From: Enterobacter asburiae
Lineage (GTDB): Bacteria > Pseudomonadota > Gammaproteobacteria > Enterobacterales > Enterobacteriaceae
Assembly (NCBI RefSeq): GCF_021440515.1
Contig: NZ_JAKCMV010000061.1
Coordinates: 1-64,000 of the forward strand
Direction: 5' to 3'
Length of the DNA stretch: 64,000 nt
Shown here: one piece after another, positions 17,484 to 25,370 of the stretch
Layout of the letters: the number at the start of each line of letters is the position of its first letter
Position numbering within the stretch: position 1 is the first letter of the stretch
Notes under the pieces: generated by a model
Told to the model about the DNA's origin: nothing
The model's database searches: none
The model's input: the letters and a program-made list of their open reading frames with translations, nothing else
Program-made: the position numbers and the translations under genes

Positions 17484-17896
17484 ACTGCGCATTAACTGCG
17501 AACGGTGCGCAAATTGAATACGAAATAATATGCGTATTTTACTGTAAATTGCGCACCACTTTTGTAATTTCACATCAATAAAACCAGTAACTGCGCGGGT
17601 TTCGGGATGGTTTGCGCATTGGTATCCGTTTCGTTTTGCGCAGATTTTTTGTGAACTGCGCAATTCGCAATGCCACCGTTAGGATTCGTCAGGTAGTACG
17701 CACGCTGAATGCGCAGTTTTGCCGCGTACCTGACTGCGTACTGCGAACCAGTGGCGCGAACCTGAATATTCTGGACGACCTAAATCACGCTCTGGCTTCC
17801 AGCCTCTGCTGGCGCGGGTTTAGCGCTACTAGGGTTTAAAATCTGTCAAGAACAGTCCAGAATTTACAGCCGTTTTAGTGCGAACATTACTGCGAA
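17484..17896. repeat. ACTGCG repeat region, possible regulatory or second replication site
   Basis: This gap of about 420 bases has dense short repeats. ACTGCGCA or one-base variants occur at 17484, 17495, 17590, 17655, 17733, 17740 and 17889, with an inverted copy at 17710-17717, plus isolated TGCGCA at 17505, 17613 and 17637. An interrupted inverted repeat based on GTCAGGTA / TACCTGAC lies at about 17688-17733. No gene is visible. The last copy lies in the 3' end of the PerC-like gene. Confidence 0.7.
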
Positions 17897-18198
17897 CAGT
17901 CGCCCCCGATGGTGGCCTGTCGTTGCTTCTTGCCGCCATTTAACCGGAAGGCGTTACCGTTCGGTTGCGCTATCCCCATGCGGTGTTGCGTTTCGGTAAC
18001 AGCTTTATGCAGATCGCCAAAGTCCTCAACCTTCACGGGCGGGCGCTTCACGTTCTCCAGACACGTTTCACGGCGGCGCTTTATCCATTCCCGATCATCG
18101 TCCTCGGTGCATAACAGCATGACTTCCATCCATCGCGCGGCGGCGCGTCGGTACAGCCCCTTTGCTTCCAGAGCCTCTGCTTTACTATCGTTGACCAT
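17887..18198 (-). CDS. PerC family transcriptional regulator-like protein
   Basis: 103 residues. The segment EALEAKGLYRRAAARWMEVM, then DDDREWIKRRRETCLENVKR, fits the PerC family of small regulators named from enteropathogenic E. coli and common on phages and satellites. It begins 11 bases after the ssb stop and is co-directional, so it belongs to the replication gene group. Its target here is unknown. Confidence 0.7.
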   Translation of the reverse strand: MVNDSKAEALEAKGLYRRAAARWMEVMLLCTEDDDREWIKRRRETCLENVKRPPVKVEDFGDLHKAVTETQHRMGIAQPNGNAFRLNGGKKQRQATIGGDCSQ

Positions 18199-18209
18199 GC
18201 TTATCTCCC

Positions 18210-18644
18210 TCAGAATGGCGTTTCATCGTCGAATGGTGGGCGCTGGTCGTATTCATCACGGGATGGCTGCTGCGCACGTCTCAGCGCGTCCGTTGCCTGT
18301 CCCTGCTGTCCTGCCTTCCCGCCGGGGCGTACCGTTCTTGCGCTGATCACACTGTCGGCTACTACCTGATACCCCTGCTGTGTACCGCCGTCCTGCCCTG
18401 TCCACTGGTTGAGTTGCATATTGCCTGCCACGCTCACAAGGTCGCCTTTCTGGTGCTTTGCCAGCGCATCGGCCTGCTTCCCAAAAGCAATAACGCCCAG
18501 CCAGAAGGTTGACTCTCCCGCCTCTGCCGCATTACAGGGGAGCGACACCGCCAGCCGCGCCATCGCCATGTTGTTACCGTTCGTTGTGGTGCGGGTCTGG
18601 GGATCTGCCACCAGCCGCCCGTATGCTGAAATTTGTGCTGTCAT
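18210..18644 (-). CDS. ssb: Single-stranded DNA-binding protein
   Basis: 144 residues with an N-terminal OB-fold (MTAQISAYGRLVADPQTR; later FWLGVIAFGKQADALAKHQ and KGDLVSVAGNM), a glycine/glutamine-rich linker and the acidic tip DDETPF, the SSB protein-interaction tail. It is an element-encoded SSB, divergent from the chromosomal one. It lies beside the iteron origin and primase gene, so it probably serves the element's own replication. Confidence 0.92.
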   Translation of the reverse strand: MTAQISAYGRLVADPQTRTTTNGNNMAMARLAVSLPCNAAEAGESTFWLGVIAFGKQADALAKHQKGDLVSVAGNMQLNQWTGQDGGTQQGYQVVADSVISARTVRPGGKAGQQGQATDALRRAQQPSRDEYDQRPPFDDETPF

Positions 18645-18730
18645 TGTTACCTCACCGGATTATTAGTTTTGCTAATAGCGATTTCTTAACGTGGGACACC
18701 TGCCTATTTTTTTTTCATAATAAGCAGAAA

Positions 18731-18997
18731 TAGTGTTGTCTCAGTTGTCTTTGTTGTCTCACGGCGCTACAGGCCGCGCCACGTCTGGATTTTGCCGAGA
18801 CAACATTGATGATTTTGTGTTGTCTCACGCAGGGTAAATGTTGTCTCACTGCCAGCCAGGCAAAAAATCACACTTTCACTATGTTGTCTCAAAACAGCTA
18901 AATGTTGTCTCGCTGTTGTCTCAGAAAATGAAATAAAAACCTTATAAATCAATCAAATTTACAAACTGAGACAACAAAGACAACTGAGACAACACTA
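18731..18997. other. Candidate replication origin with iterons
   Basis: A perfect 31-bp inverted repeat (18731-18761 and 18967-18997) frames 205 bases. TGTTGTCTC iterons occur at 18734, 18752, 18818, 18839, 18882, 18903 and 18914 in direct and at 18797, 18967 and 18985 in inverted orientation, ten in all. An AT-rich stretch (18924-18966) next to the right arm could be the unwinding element. The site lies between ssb and the primase/helicase gene, as expected for an origin recognised by a P4 alpha-like protein. The whole gap 18645-19019 is explained by this structure. Confidence 0.85.
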
Positions 18998-19019
18998 AAA
19001 CTACGCATGTGAAAAAAGA

Positions 19020-21782
19020 TCACTCCTCTGGCTGGCTGCTATCCTCTGCCATGAAGTTGAGCACATAAACGCGGATTTGCCTGCCATCCTCGCGCACACG
19101 TCCCTGATAACCTCTGCCGCTGGTCGGCGGGGTGAGCATCCCGACGCGTTTAAGTACCTCGGCAAACTGTTTGGCATTGAATCCCCGTGCGATCTCCTGC
19201 TCGAAGGTCGCCGGGAAGGTGTAAAAAATTATCGGGTCGCTGTCGTGGTTCCCCTTCTTCCTGTACCCAGCTAAATCACGGATCGGTAAATCACGGGGGT
19301 CATAACCCAGCGGCGCGTAGCGGCTCAGGCCATGAGCATTCAAAAACGCCTCCGTCTGCTCAATTATCTGCTGGTGCTCTTTGTTGCCCGTGCCGAACTC
19401 GCGCAGCCAGGCATTGTAGCTGTGCTGTATCGCATCACGGCACGTCTGATCGTCCCATCCGGTAACAACCTCACCCAGCAATAAAGCCGCCTCCAGAATG
19501 GCAAAACGTGCGGCCACGCGGTGTACCTGCTCGCCATAGTCAGCAGGAATAAGGCTGCGCCAGCGGGTTTCACAGTCACGAACGGTATCAATGGCCTGCT
19601 GCTGGTGGTCTGCCAGCCACCCGATCCACTCCCGCCCGGCAGCGCCGTGATGGTGCTGATAAGCGTCTTTCAGCGCGTCGGCGTGCTGTTTGCCGTTCTG
19701 GTGGTCGTGGAAGCGCACCGCCTTACTCAGCGGGATATTCAGCAGGCGCACCAGTTGCCCGGCTTTGGTCTTGCGTCCGGCGGTGGCTATGAAGGTTTCT
19801 AAGTCCATTTCCCCGGTACTGATCGCCACGGTGCGCCAGCGCTTTAAATCCCGGTTGCCGCCTTCCTTCGCCCCCTGCAATTTCCCCACGCCGTTAAACA
19901 GCGCGTAAGCAGACTGAGACACGCTTACCGGGTCTGCCCCTTGTCCGACTTCATCCAGTGGCATCAGCCCGTCATTGTGTGCTGCGGCTTCGTTTGCCAG
20001 CCCCAGCGCCGTGCCGTACCACGTCAGGCGCAATAAGTCCGGGTTGCCGTACAGACTGCTGGCGACGTTCGCTGTGGTGGTCTTACCCGCGCTCGACTGT
20101 TCATAGAAGTGAATCCCGAAACCATCAGCACCCGCCAGCCCGATTAACGGGGCTGCCAGTGCGGCGGCAATGCCTGTCATCATCGCGTAGTTACCGTATG
20201 CCAGCCGCGCAACACTGTTACGCCAGCTCTCTGAGGTTCCCGCCACGGTGTACCCGGCAGCGGCAGAACTGCGGCCACTGAATAAAACGGGTTGCGCAGG
20301 TGCGCCGATTATCTCCCCATCCGGCATGATGTATGCCCCGCACTGCCAGCCAGTAGCGTGAGCAACACGCCACAATTCACGGGAGCCGCTACGCTGTAGC
20401 CAGTCGGCCAGAATCGCCCGTAAGCTGCTTTTCGTGGTGACATTAACCCCGCCCGCTTTCAGGGTGCGCCAGCCTTCGCGCTCCCCGATATCAGCCAGGG
20501 GGATAGCCGCTGTTGTCGGTATGCCTGCGCCAAAGGCCAGCCAGCGCAATATCAGATACTGATCCTTATCGTCCCGCCCGGTGCCAATAACGTCCATCGG
20601 TGAGGCCAGCCAGCTTTCATTGTTGATAATCTCGCCGCTTTCCTTGTCCACTTTAGGCGTGATCCAGTAAACGCCATCTTTGCGGCTCTCAATGCGCGGT
20701 TTTAGAGGGTCTTTCTCTGGCTGGTCAGTTTTACCGCCCTCAATGGCCTGTAGTTGTGGTTTCACGGCATCCCCCTGAATCTGGTACATCGAATCATTAA
20801 AAGCGGCTGTAGCGGCTTCCAGCCCGTTTTGCTGGCGGTAGTCGTCCCAGTCGGCTTTATGGTCTGTCTGCGGCAGCGCCACCCAGCCAGCCACGGACAA
20901 GGCGGCTTTCTCTGCGGCATCTTTGCCCGTGTTCGCCTGTTCGTCCTGCTGGTGGTCGTTATCTGCGGCAATGACAATCTGCGCGGCTGGATACATCCGG
21001 CACATCACTTCGGCAACGGGTAGCAGGTTGCCAGCGTCGATTGCCGCCACTGTGATCGCGTCAGGCCGCATCTGGTGAACGGACAGGGCGGTAGCCAGCC
21101 CCTCGGCAATTAAAACGCTCTGCGGCGATTCTGGCGCGTTTACGGCATGGTATGCCCCGCGCTTTGCTGAACCTGTCAGAAGGCGCTTTTCTCCCTGTGG
21201 GGTGATGGTCTGTGCGGCTGCCACTGCGCCGGACTCATCCACCAGCTCAAGCAGGACTGAACCATCAGGCAATAGCGGGAAAGTGAACCCGTCCAGCCCC
21301 TTAGCAATCAGGTATTCAGATTCGCCCTGTGTGACGCTCTGGCGCTTTTCTGCATACAGGCTGGCAAACGTAGCCCGGCGCTGCCCTGCGCTTTCTGCGG
21401 CCTGTTTCTGGCGCTCCTGCTCGCGCTGCTGGCGCTCAGACTCCATTTGCTCCCGCCTCTGGCTGGCTGCTGTCGGATCGGTTTCCGCTGCCCGGTAATC
21501 AATACCCAGCACATCAGCGGCAAGCCTCGCCGCTTCTGTGGTGTCGCAGTTGTTCACCTTCTTAATAAGGTCTAAACCGTCGCCAGCGCCGCACTGGTTG
21601 CAGATGTGAGCGCCGCGCCCGTTGTCGTCGAACCGGAAGCGATCCGTACCGCCACATGCAGGGCAGGGGGCATGGCGGCGTGATGAATCAGGCACGTCGA
21701 TAGACAGGCCAGCCAGCACATAAGGCCAGTTGCCAGCGGCGGCGGTGGTCACTTCGCGGATAAGGTCGATATTACGCATCAT
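19020..21782 (-). CDS. P4-type primase/helicase replication protein (zinc, TOPRIM, DUF927 ATPase)
   Basis: 920 residues. Order: zinc-binding primase finger (C40, C43, C61, C64), coiled charged linker (about 105-140), TOPRIM domain with EGLAT (227-231) and DND (274-276), then from about 385 a DUF927-type ATPase with Walker A EQSSAGKTT (561-569) and an acidic Walker B (LMPLDEV, near 610). This matches alpha-like proteins that combine primase, helicase and origin binding. It starts MMRNID, nine bases after the upstream gene's stop, and ends beside the iteron cluster it probably recognises. E. coli P4 alpha is shorter (777 residues) and its helicase domain differs. Confidence 0.92.
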   Translation of the reverse strand: MMRNIDLIREVTTAAAGNWPYVLAGLSIDVPDSSRRHAPCPACGGTDRFRFDDNGRGAHICNQCGAGDGLDLIKKVNNCDTTEAARLAADVLGIDYRAAETDPTAASQRREQMESERQQREQERQKQAAESAGQRRATFASLYAEKRQSVTQGESEYLIAKGLDGFTFPLLPDGSVLLELVDESGAVAAAQTITPQGEKRLLTGSAKRGAYHAVNAPESPQSVLIAEGLATALSVHQMRPDAITVAAIDAGNLLPVAEVMCRMYPAAQIVIAADNDHQQDEQANTGKDAAEKAALSVAGWVALPQTDHKADWDDYRQQNGLEAATAAFNDSMYQIQGDAVKPQLQAIEGGKTDQPEKDPLKPRIESRKDGVYWITPKVDKESGEIINNESWLASPMDVIGTGRDDKDQYLILRWLAFGAGIPTTAAIPLADIGEREGWRTLKAGGVNVTTKSSLRAILADWLQRSGSRELWRVAHATGWQCGAYIMPDGEIIGAPAQPVLFSGRSSAAAGYTVAGTSESWRNSVARLAYGNYAMMTGIAAALAAPLIGLAGADGFGIHFYEQSSAGKTTTANVASSLYGNPDLLRLTWYGTALGLANEAAAHNDGLMPLDEVGQGADPVSVSQSAYALFNGVGKLQGAKEGGNRDLKRWRTVAISTGEMDLETFIATAGRKTKAGQLVRLLNIPLSKAVRFHDHQNGKQHADALKDAYQHHHGAAGREWIGWLADHQQQAIDTVRDCETRWRSLIPADYGEQVHRVAARFAILEAALLLGEVVTGWDDQTCRDAIQHSYNAWLREFGTGNKEHQQIIEQTEAFLNAHGLSRYAPLGYDPRDLPIRDLAGYRKKGNHDSDPIIFYTFPATFEQEIARGFNAKQFAEVLKRVGMLTPPTSGRGYQGRVREDGRQIRVYVLNFMAEDSSQPEE

Positions 21783-21791
21783 GTCGCCCCC

Positions 21792-22418
21792 TCAGTGCGT
21801 CGCTGGCATTTCAGGCCAGCCGTTTTCATCCAGATCGGCAATGAAGTGATCGTGTAGCTCTGCCAGCGTTTCACGTCCGAACGAGGTCAGCTCACCGCGC
21901 TCCGTATCCAGCATGGCGCGGTAGAACACAATGGCGTTCTCTGTTCCCTGCTCAACGCCGTAGCGCTCAATCATTGCGCCCTCAAGGTTGTTCGCCATCG
22001 CCAGCCGTTCAGCAAACGGGTAAACCACAATGCCCGCTGTGCCATTGGAGTAAATCGCCACCTGCGATGATGTGCCGTCAGGTTCAGTAACCGTGGTGAT
22101 GCCGTTCTCGCGCTTCATCTCAGAAACGAACGTCGCAGCAATCAGCCAGCGCCACATAATGACGTTATGCTGCGCGGTGAAGTCGAACCAGCCACGCGCC
22201 CCGCCGTCAGCCACTGCAAAATGCAGGGCAAATCCTTCATCCGGGATTTCGTCATACCTGCCGCTATCGAGATGAGTTACCGCGTCTGAATAGGGAACAA
22301 GGCAAACATGCTCATACATCCCGGCATCATTGCGGGTCATGATGTTTACGCCGTGCGGTGTGGCTTCTGCGTGGAACAGGTCGGGATTTCCCGGTTTAAT
22401 GGTCAGTACGTTGCTCAT
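21792..22418 (-). CDS. Hypothetical protein of the early gene group
   Basis: 208 residues, acidic, with no membrane segment and no motif I can assign. The central part (DGGARGWFDFTAQHNVIMWRW) has several tryptophans, and the C-terminus is helical. It overlaps the 73-aa gene upstream by four bases and ends nine bases before the primase start, so it is translated with the replication genes. No function is proposed. Confidence 0.72.
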   Translation of the reverse strand: MSNVLTIKPGNPDLFHAEATPHGVNIMTRNDAGMYEHVCLVPYSDAVTHLDSGRYDEIPDEGFALHFAVADGGARGWFDFTAQHNVIMWRWLIAATFVSEMKRENGITTVTEPDGTSSQVAIYSNGTAGIVVYPFAERLAMANNLEGAMIERYGVEQGTENAIVFYRAMLDTERGELTSFGRETLAELHDHFIADLDENGWPEMPATH

Positions 22419-22636
22419 GCTTTGCCCTCCCGATATTCACGCATTACATGGTCAGCCAGCTTGCTTTCAGCCTCGCTCATTGCTTCTGGTACACCGTGTA
22501 ACAGCGTCAGAATGGAACCAATCAGGCGCGGTAAATCGGGATCTGTTTTATTGGAGGTGCTCTCCAGCCACATGGATAAAACAGCCTGTGCCTGTTCAAT
22601 CTGGCAGGCAGCATCAATCAGTTGTAACTGGCTCAT
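22415..22636 (-). CDS. Small hypothetical protein
   Basis: 73 residues, predominantly helical (QLQLIDAACQIEQAQAVLSM; then EAMSEAESKLADHVMREY). It overlaps both neighbours by four bases (ATGA), showing tight translational coupling inside the early operon. I do not recognise it. Confidence 0.65.
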   Translation of the reverse strand: MSQLQLIDAACQIEQAQAVLSMWLESTSNKTDPDLPRLIGSILTLLHGVPEAMSEAESKLADHVMREYREGKA

Positions 22637-22896
22637 GCGCTGGCCTCCGCATCAATCAGGGTGGCATCGACAATAGCCAAAACCTTCATCAGCCAGCACT
22701 GGACGGCTGCTGTTTGCTCTGCGTCCATGTGCGGGGCTAATTCGGTCATTACGTGAGCCAACCCATCGCGGGCGCGGGTCATCCGTTCTGCTGTACGGTC
22801 TGCCAGCGTAAAATCATCCGGGTAAGCCTGCTCGCGGGATAACATCGCTTCGGCTTCAAGCTCGGACGGATGGCGGTATAAAGCGTTAATGTTCAT
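22633..22896 (-). CDS. Small hypothetical protein
   Basis: 87 residues, helical and acidic (TAERMTRARDGLAHVMTELA). It overlaps the neighbours by four bases on both sides, as part of the coupled series from the Icd/Ash-like gene to the primase. Similar small genes are common in P4-like elements, but no role is known to me. Confidence 0.65.
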   Translation of the reverse strand: MNINALYRHPSELEAEAMLSREQAYPDDFTLADRTAERMTRARDGLAHVMTELAPHMDAEQTAAVQCWLMKVLAIVDATLIDAEASA

Positions 22897-23675
22897 GCGG
22901 CCACCTCCAGACGGATACGGCCTGCAAAGAAACAGACGTGATCCCGCGACAGCGTGCGGCGGGCTTCGCGCTCAGATTCAGCAGCGATGTGATGGATTTT
23001 GGCGGTAATTGTCGGCATGTCGCGCCGAACGGCTGCGATTAACCAGATGAATTGCGGATTTTGGGTAGGGATAGTAGCCAGCATAGCGGCAGCCTCTGTG
23101 GAATGATGTTTGAAATCACCACCAAAGACGCCAATCACTGGTGGTGAACTGAACGAGGTTGGCGTACCGGCTTCCACAGATACCGGCGCATCTTTCGATG
23201 CCCTCGCCCAGCCCACCATTGAAGGATGTAGCCGTGCGGCGCACACAAAAAAACCGCATTTAGCGCGGTTGTGCGCTGTGGATAATTGCAGGACGCCAAT
23301 CCCGGCACCAGATTTGGCTGGTGCGCTATAACCATAAACCGGGTTGGCGATAGTCGGCAAGCCCTTTTTTATGGACTCCAGAAACTCACCTTCGCGCACG
23401 CGCGTACTTCTCCGAAAACTCCCGCCAGTAGAATGATTTCCCCCTCGCGTAGTGATGTCAGAAAAACCTTCCTCGCGTGCGCGTACTGGTGCAAAAAGTC
23501 CCGTGCGCGTACTGGTCTCGAAACTCTCCTCGTTACCACGACGAGAAAATGAGGAGCTGGCATTAGCTGGCACTGTTATGCCAGCTTTACCCTCATGCGC
23601 GTGCACGATCCCGCGCAAGGTACACATCAGGCCAGCCAGGGGAAAGGCTTTATTCTGGACGGCGGCATTAAGCAT
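22893..23675 (-). CDS. Icd-like / Ash family phage protein
   Basis: 260 residues. The central segment (GYSAPAKSGAGIGVLQLST, then AHNRAKCGFFVCAARLHP and MVGWARASKDAPVS) and the C-terminal segment (FIWLIAAVRRDMPTITAKI, then AESEREARRTLSRDHVCFFAG) are typical of proteins annotated as host cell division inhibitor Icd-like or Ash family in P4-type elements. The N-terminal third is encoded by DNA with 15-bp direct repeats. A stable hairpin with a U-run lies inside the coding region at 23239-23276, so translation of this frame may be conditional. Its 3' end overlaps the following gene by four bases and its 5' end the antirepressor by eight. Confidence 0.75.
   Translation of the reverse strand: MLNAAVQNKAFPLAGLMCTLRGIVHAHEGKAGITVPANASSSFSRRGNEESFETSTRTGLFAPVRAREEGFSDITTRGGNHSTGGSFRRSTRVREGEFLESIKKGLPTIANPVYGYSAPAKSGAGIGVLQLSTAHNRAKCGFFVCAARLHPSMVGWARASKDAPVSVEAGTPTSFSSPPVIGVFGGDFKHHSTEAAAMLATIPTQNPQFIWLIAAVRRDMPTITAKIHHIAAESEREARRTLSRDHVCFFAGRIRLEVAA
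23239..23324 (-). ncRNA. Candidate P4-type immunity RNA / attenuator hairpins
   Basis: Read leftward, two stem-loops are consecutive: GCACCAG/CTGGTGC (23305-23324), then GCGCAC...GTGCGC (outer, 23239-23276) enclosing AACCGC/GCGGTT (23252-23270) with seven U after the inner stem. In P4, the early leader yields a small CI RNA that causes premature termination of early transcription. This structure, inside the Icd/Ash-like gene and upstream of the replication genes, is in the right place for such a device. This is inference from position and folding. Confidence 0.4.
23476..23516. repeat. 15-bp direct repeats in the Icd/Ash-like gene
   Basis: CGTGCGCGTACTGGT occurs at 23476-23490 and 23502-23516, 26 bases apart. 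A partial copy (GCGCGTACT) lies near 23399-23408. They are possible binding sites within or in front of the coding region. Confidence 0.6.
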
Positions 23676-24510
23676 GATTAGCCCCCAGATGTTTAGCTAA
23701 CCAGCGCTGAGAGAGGCGGATTAGCTCGGCTTTACGCTGGTCATATCCCATACCCATATCAATCAGCGTAATGTTGGTACTCTCCAGGTAGGTGAGGTGT
23801 TCCAGTTGCCCGGCGTTCATGCTGTCGCGTGGTTCGCCAGTAATGCTATTCGCCTGCGCCCACTGCTTCGCCGTCATGCCACCCAAAACAATGCGGGCGA
23901 TCATGTTGCTCTCGTTGCTGTAGTGGCGAGCCTGCGTCTGTTTACCCTGTTCTGCGCGGGCGCTTTCCAGTGCTACGCACATCGGTTTAAACAGGTTGGC
24001 GGCACCGATGCGGGCTTTGAGCTGGCGGCGATACTGAGCGGCAATCTCTGGCACGCTGCGCTGTAGGGCTTCTTCACACTGAATAAAGTAACGGCGAACG
24101 GCGCGACCTTGTTCGTTTCGCTCAACCATTGCCAGTTCTTTAGCCATTCCCAGAGAAAGGCCATAATCTTTACTGCGACGGTCGCCGCCACGCTTTGTCA
24201 CCCATCCGGGGCTACCCTGTTCAAAATTTGAACTTTGATTCCTGAAATCTGAGGAATCAAAAACCACGTAATCAGCACTCAGGCTAAAGCCATATTCATC
24301 AATGCGTAGTTTTATCCAGGTTGAAAAGTCGTTACCTACTCCAAGCGCTGTATGCAGTGCCTTAGCACTAACAATACTGGCCTCACGCCCGCCAATTTGA
24401 CCGGAAATAACGGGAACAATAGCGGCAAAGTCATTAGTGCTATATTCGCCCTGGTTAACGCTGGATTGTGGGGCGGCCTCCGAATTGAATCGGCTTTTTT
24501 CGATAGTCAT
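23668..24510 (-). CDS. AntA/AntB-type antirepressor
   Basis: 280 residues. Residues about 40-130 fit the AntA/AntB antirepressor domain (ALHTALGVGNDFSTWIKLRI, later DYGLSLGMAKELAMVER), followed by NEQGRAVRRYFIQCEEAL, typical of phage antirepressors and KilA-related proteins. The C-terminal half is a helical region of unknown role. Antirepressors bind phage repressors to allow early expression; here it may respond to a helper or act on the element's own control. It ends within the start of the Icd/Ash-like gene. Confidence 0.85.
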   Translation of the reverse strand: MTIEKSRFNSEAAPQSSVNQGEYSTNDFAAIVPVISGQIGGREASIVSAKALHTALGVGNDFSTWIKLRIDEYGFSLSADYVVFDSSDFRNQSSNFEQGSPGWVTKRGGDRRSKDYGLSLGMAKELAMVERNEQGRAVRRYFIQCEEALQRSVPEIAAQYRRQLKARIGAANLFKPMCVALESARAEQGKQTQARHYSNESNMIARIVLGGMTAKQWAQANSITGEPRDSMNAGQLEHLTYLESTNITLIDMGMGYDQRKAELIRLSQRWLAKHLGANHA

Positions 24511-24523
24511 GTTTTCGGCTCCG

Positions 24524-24958
24524 TTATGCGGCGTTAAATGCGTCCGGGTAGAGGTTCAGAATGTCGGCAATATCCTGCTGAGATAGCCCGTGATGTTCAT
24601 TAATGGCGGCATTATGGTTCACAAGTTGGATCACCTTGAGAACGTCGCCACGGCAGGAAAAGCGGTAGCGCAGGTGTGCGCCGATACCATCCGGGTTTTT
24701 CTCGTCGATACGCTCTAGTTGAATATCAAGCTGGCGCTCCAGTTCAGACGCATAATTACGCCCGGATGAAAGACGGCAGTAGCGCAGAATATCATTTTCT
24801 GTCCATCCCTCTACGCCAGTGCGCAGCATATAGACGCGGGCGCGGTGTTTCTTTGGGGTACGCTTAGGTACTTGTACCGGGCTGGTGGTCGGCGTAATAT
24901 CAGACGTGCGAATATCTGAGTTAGCCGCCTGCTGTACGGGGCGGTTTTTCTTTTCCAT
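24524..24958 (-). CDS. Hypothetical protein next to AlpA
   Basis: 144 residues: a basic, proline-containing N-terminus (VQVPKRTPKKHRARVYMLR), then a helical domain with WTENDILRYCRLSSG and SQQDIADILNLYPDAF, both resembling short helix-turn-helix segments. A DNA-binding role is possible. It overlaps the last base of alpA and runs with it, so it belongs to the regulatory front of the operon. No family recognised. Confidence 0.65.
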   Translation of the reverse strand: MEKKNRPVQQAANSDIRTSDITPTTSPVQVPKRTPKKHRARVYMLRTGVEGWTENDILRYCRLSSGRNYASELERQLDIQLERIDEKNPDGIGAHLRYRFSCRGDVLKVIQLVNHNAAINEHHGLSQQDIADILNLYPDAFNAA

Positions 24959-25155
24959 TACGCCACCTCGCCACGCGACTCAGCGATGCGCTGATTAATC
25001 CACTCGTCAATTTCACTTTCAATAAAAGCGATAGAGCGGGAACCAATTTTAATTGCTGCGGGAAAACGTTTCTCGCTCATAAGACGGTATAACCACGCCT
25101 TACTATAGCCAGTACGCTTTTGTACCTCGGCAAATCTAATTAATGACTGAGACAT
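24958..25155 (-). CDS. alpA: AlpA family transcriptional regulator
   Basis: 65 residues with the AlpA/Vis winged-helix pattern: RFAEVQKRTGYSKAWLYRLM, then FPAAIKIGSRSIAFIESEID and EWINQR. AlpA-type proteins activate or control integrase and excision in P4-like elements and PICIs. It heads the leftward early operon and has an array of repeated motifs upstream (25217-25366), candidates for its own operators. Confidence 0.92.
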   Translation of the reverse strand: MSQSLIRFAEVQKRTGYSKAWLYRLMSEKRFPAAIKIGSRSIAFIESEIDEWINQRIAESRGEVA

Positions 25156-25216
25156 ATTTACCTCGTAACGTCCATTGCGGTTTACGAGATAGTTACACTA
25201 AAAACCATAGTAATAT

Positions 25217-25366
25217 AGGTAGGCATGATTTTGTTGTGTACCCACCCTTGCCGATGAATCAAAAATATTGGGGGGTACTAATAATGGGTAGGTAAAACAC
25301 ACTTATGATGACTAATGCCACGAAAAATCATGTAGAGCACCCACCATTACTCATGAATGGTAGGCA
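25217..25366. promoter_or_regulatory. Candidate operator array between alpA and the 239-aa gene
   Basis: Motif GGTAGG or its complement recurs: AGGTAGG at 25217, TACCCACCC at 25239, TGGGTAGGTA at 25285, GCACCCACCATT at 25337 and AATGGTAGGCA at 25356. The last two form an inverted repeat. They fill the 215-base region preceding alpA. Confidence 0.5.
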
Positions 25367-25370
25367 CACA

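Noticed and set aside
18731..18997. Repeat cluster considered as CRISPR
   Set aside because: Repeats are 9-10 bases, irregularly spaced and in both orientations, with no cas genes; this is an iteron origin.
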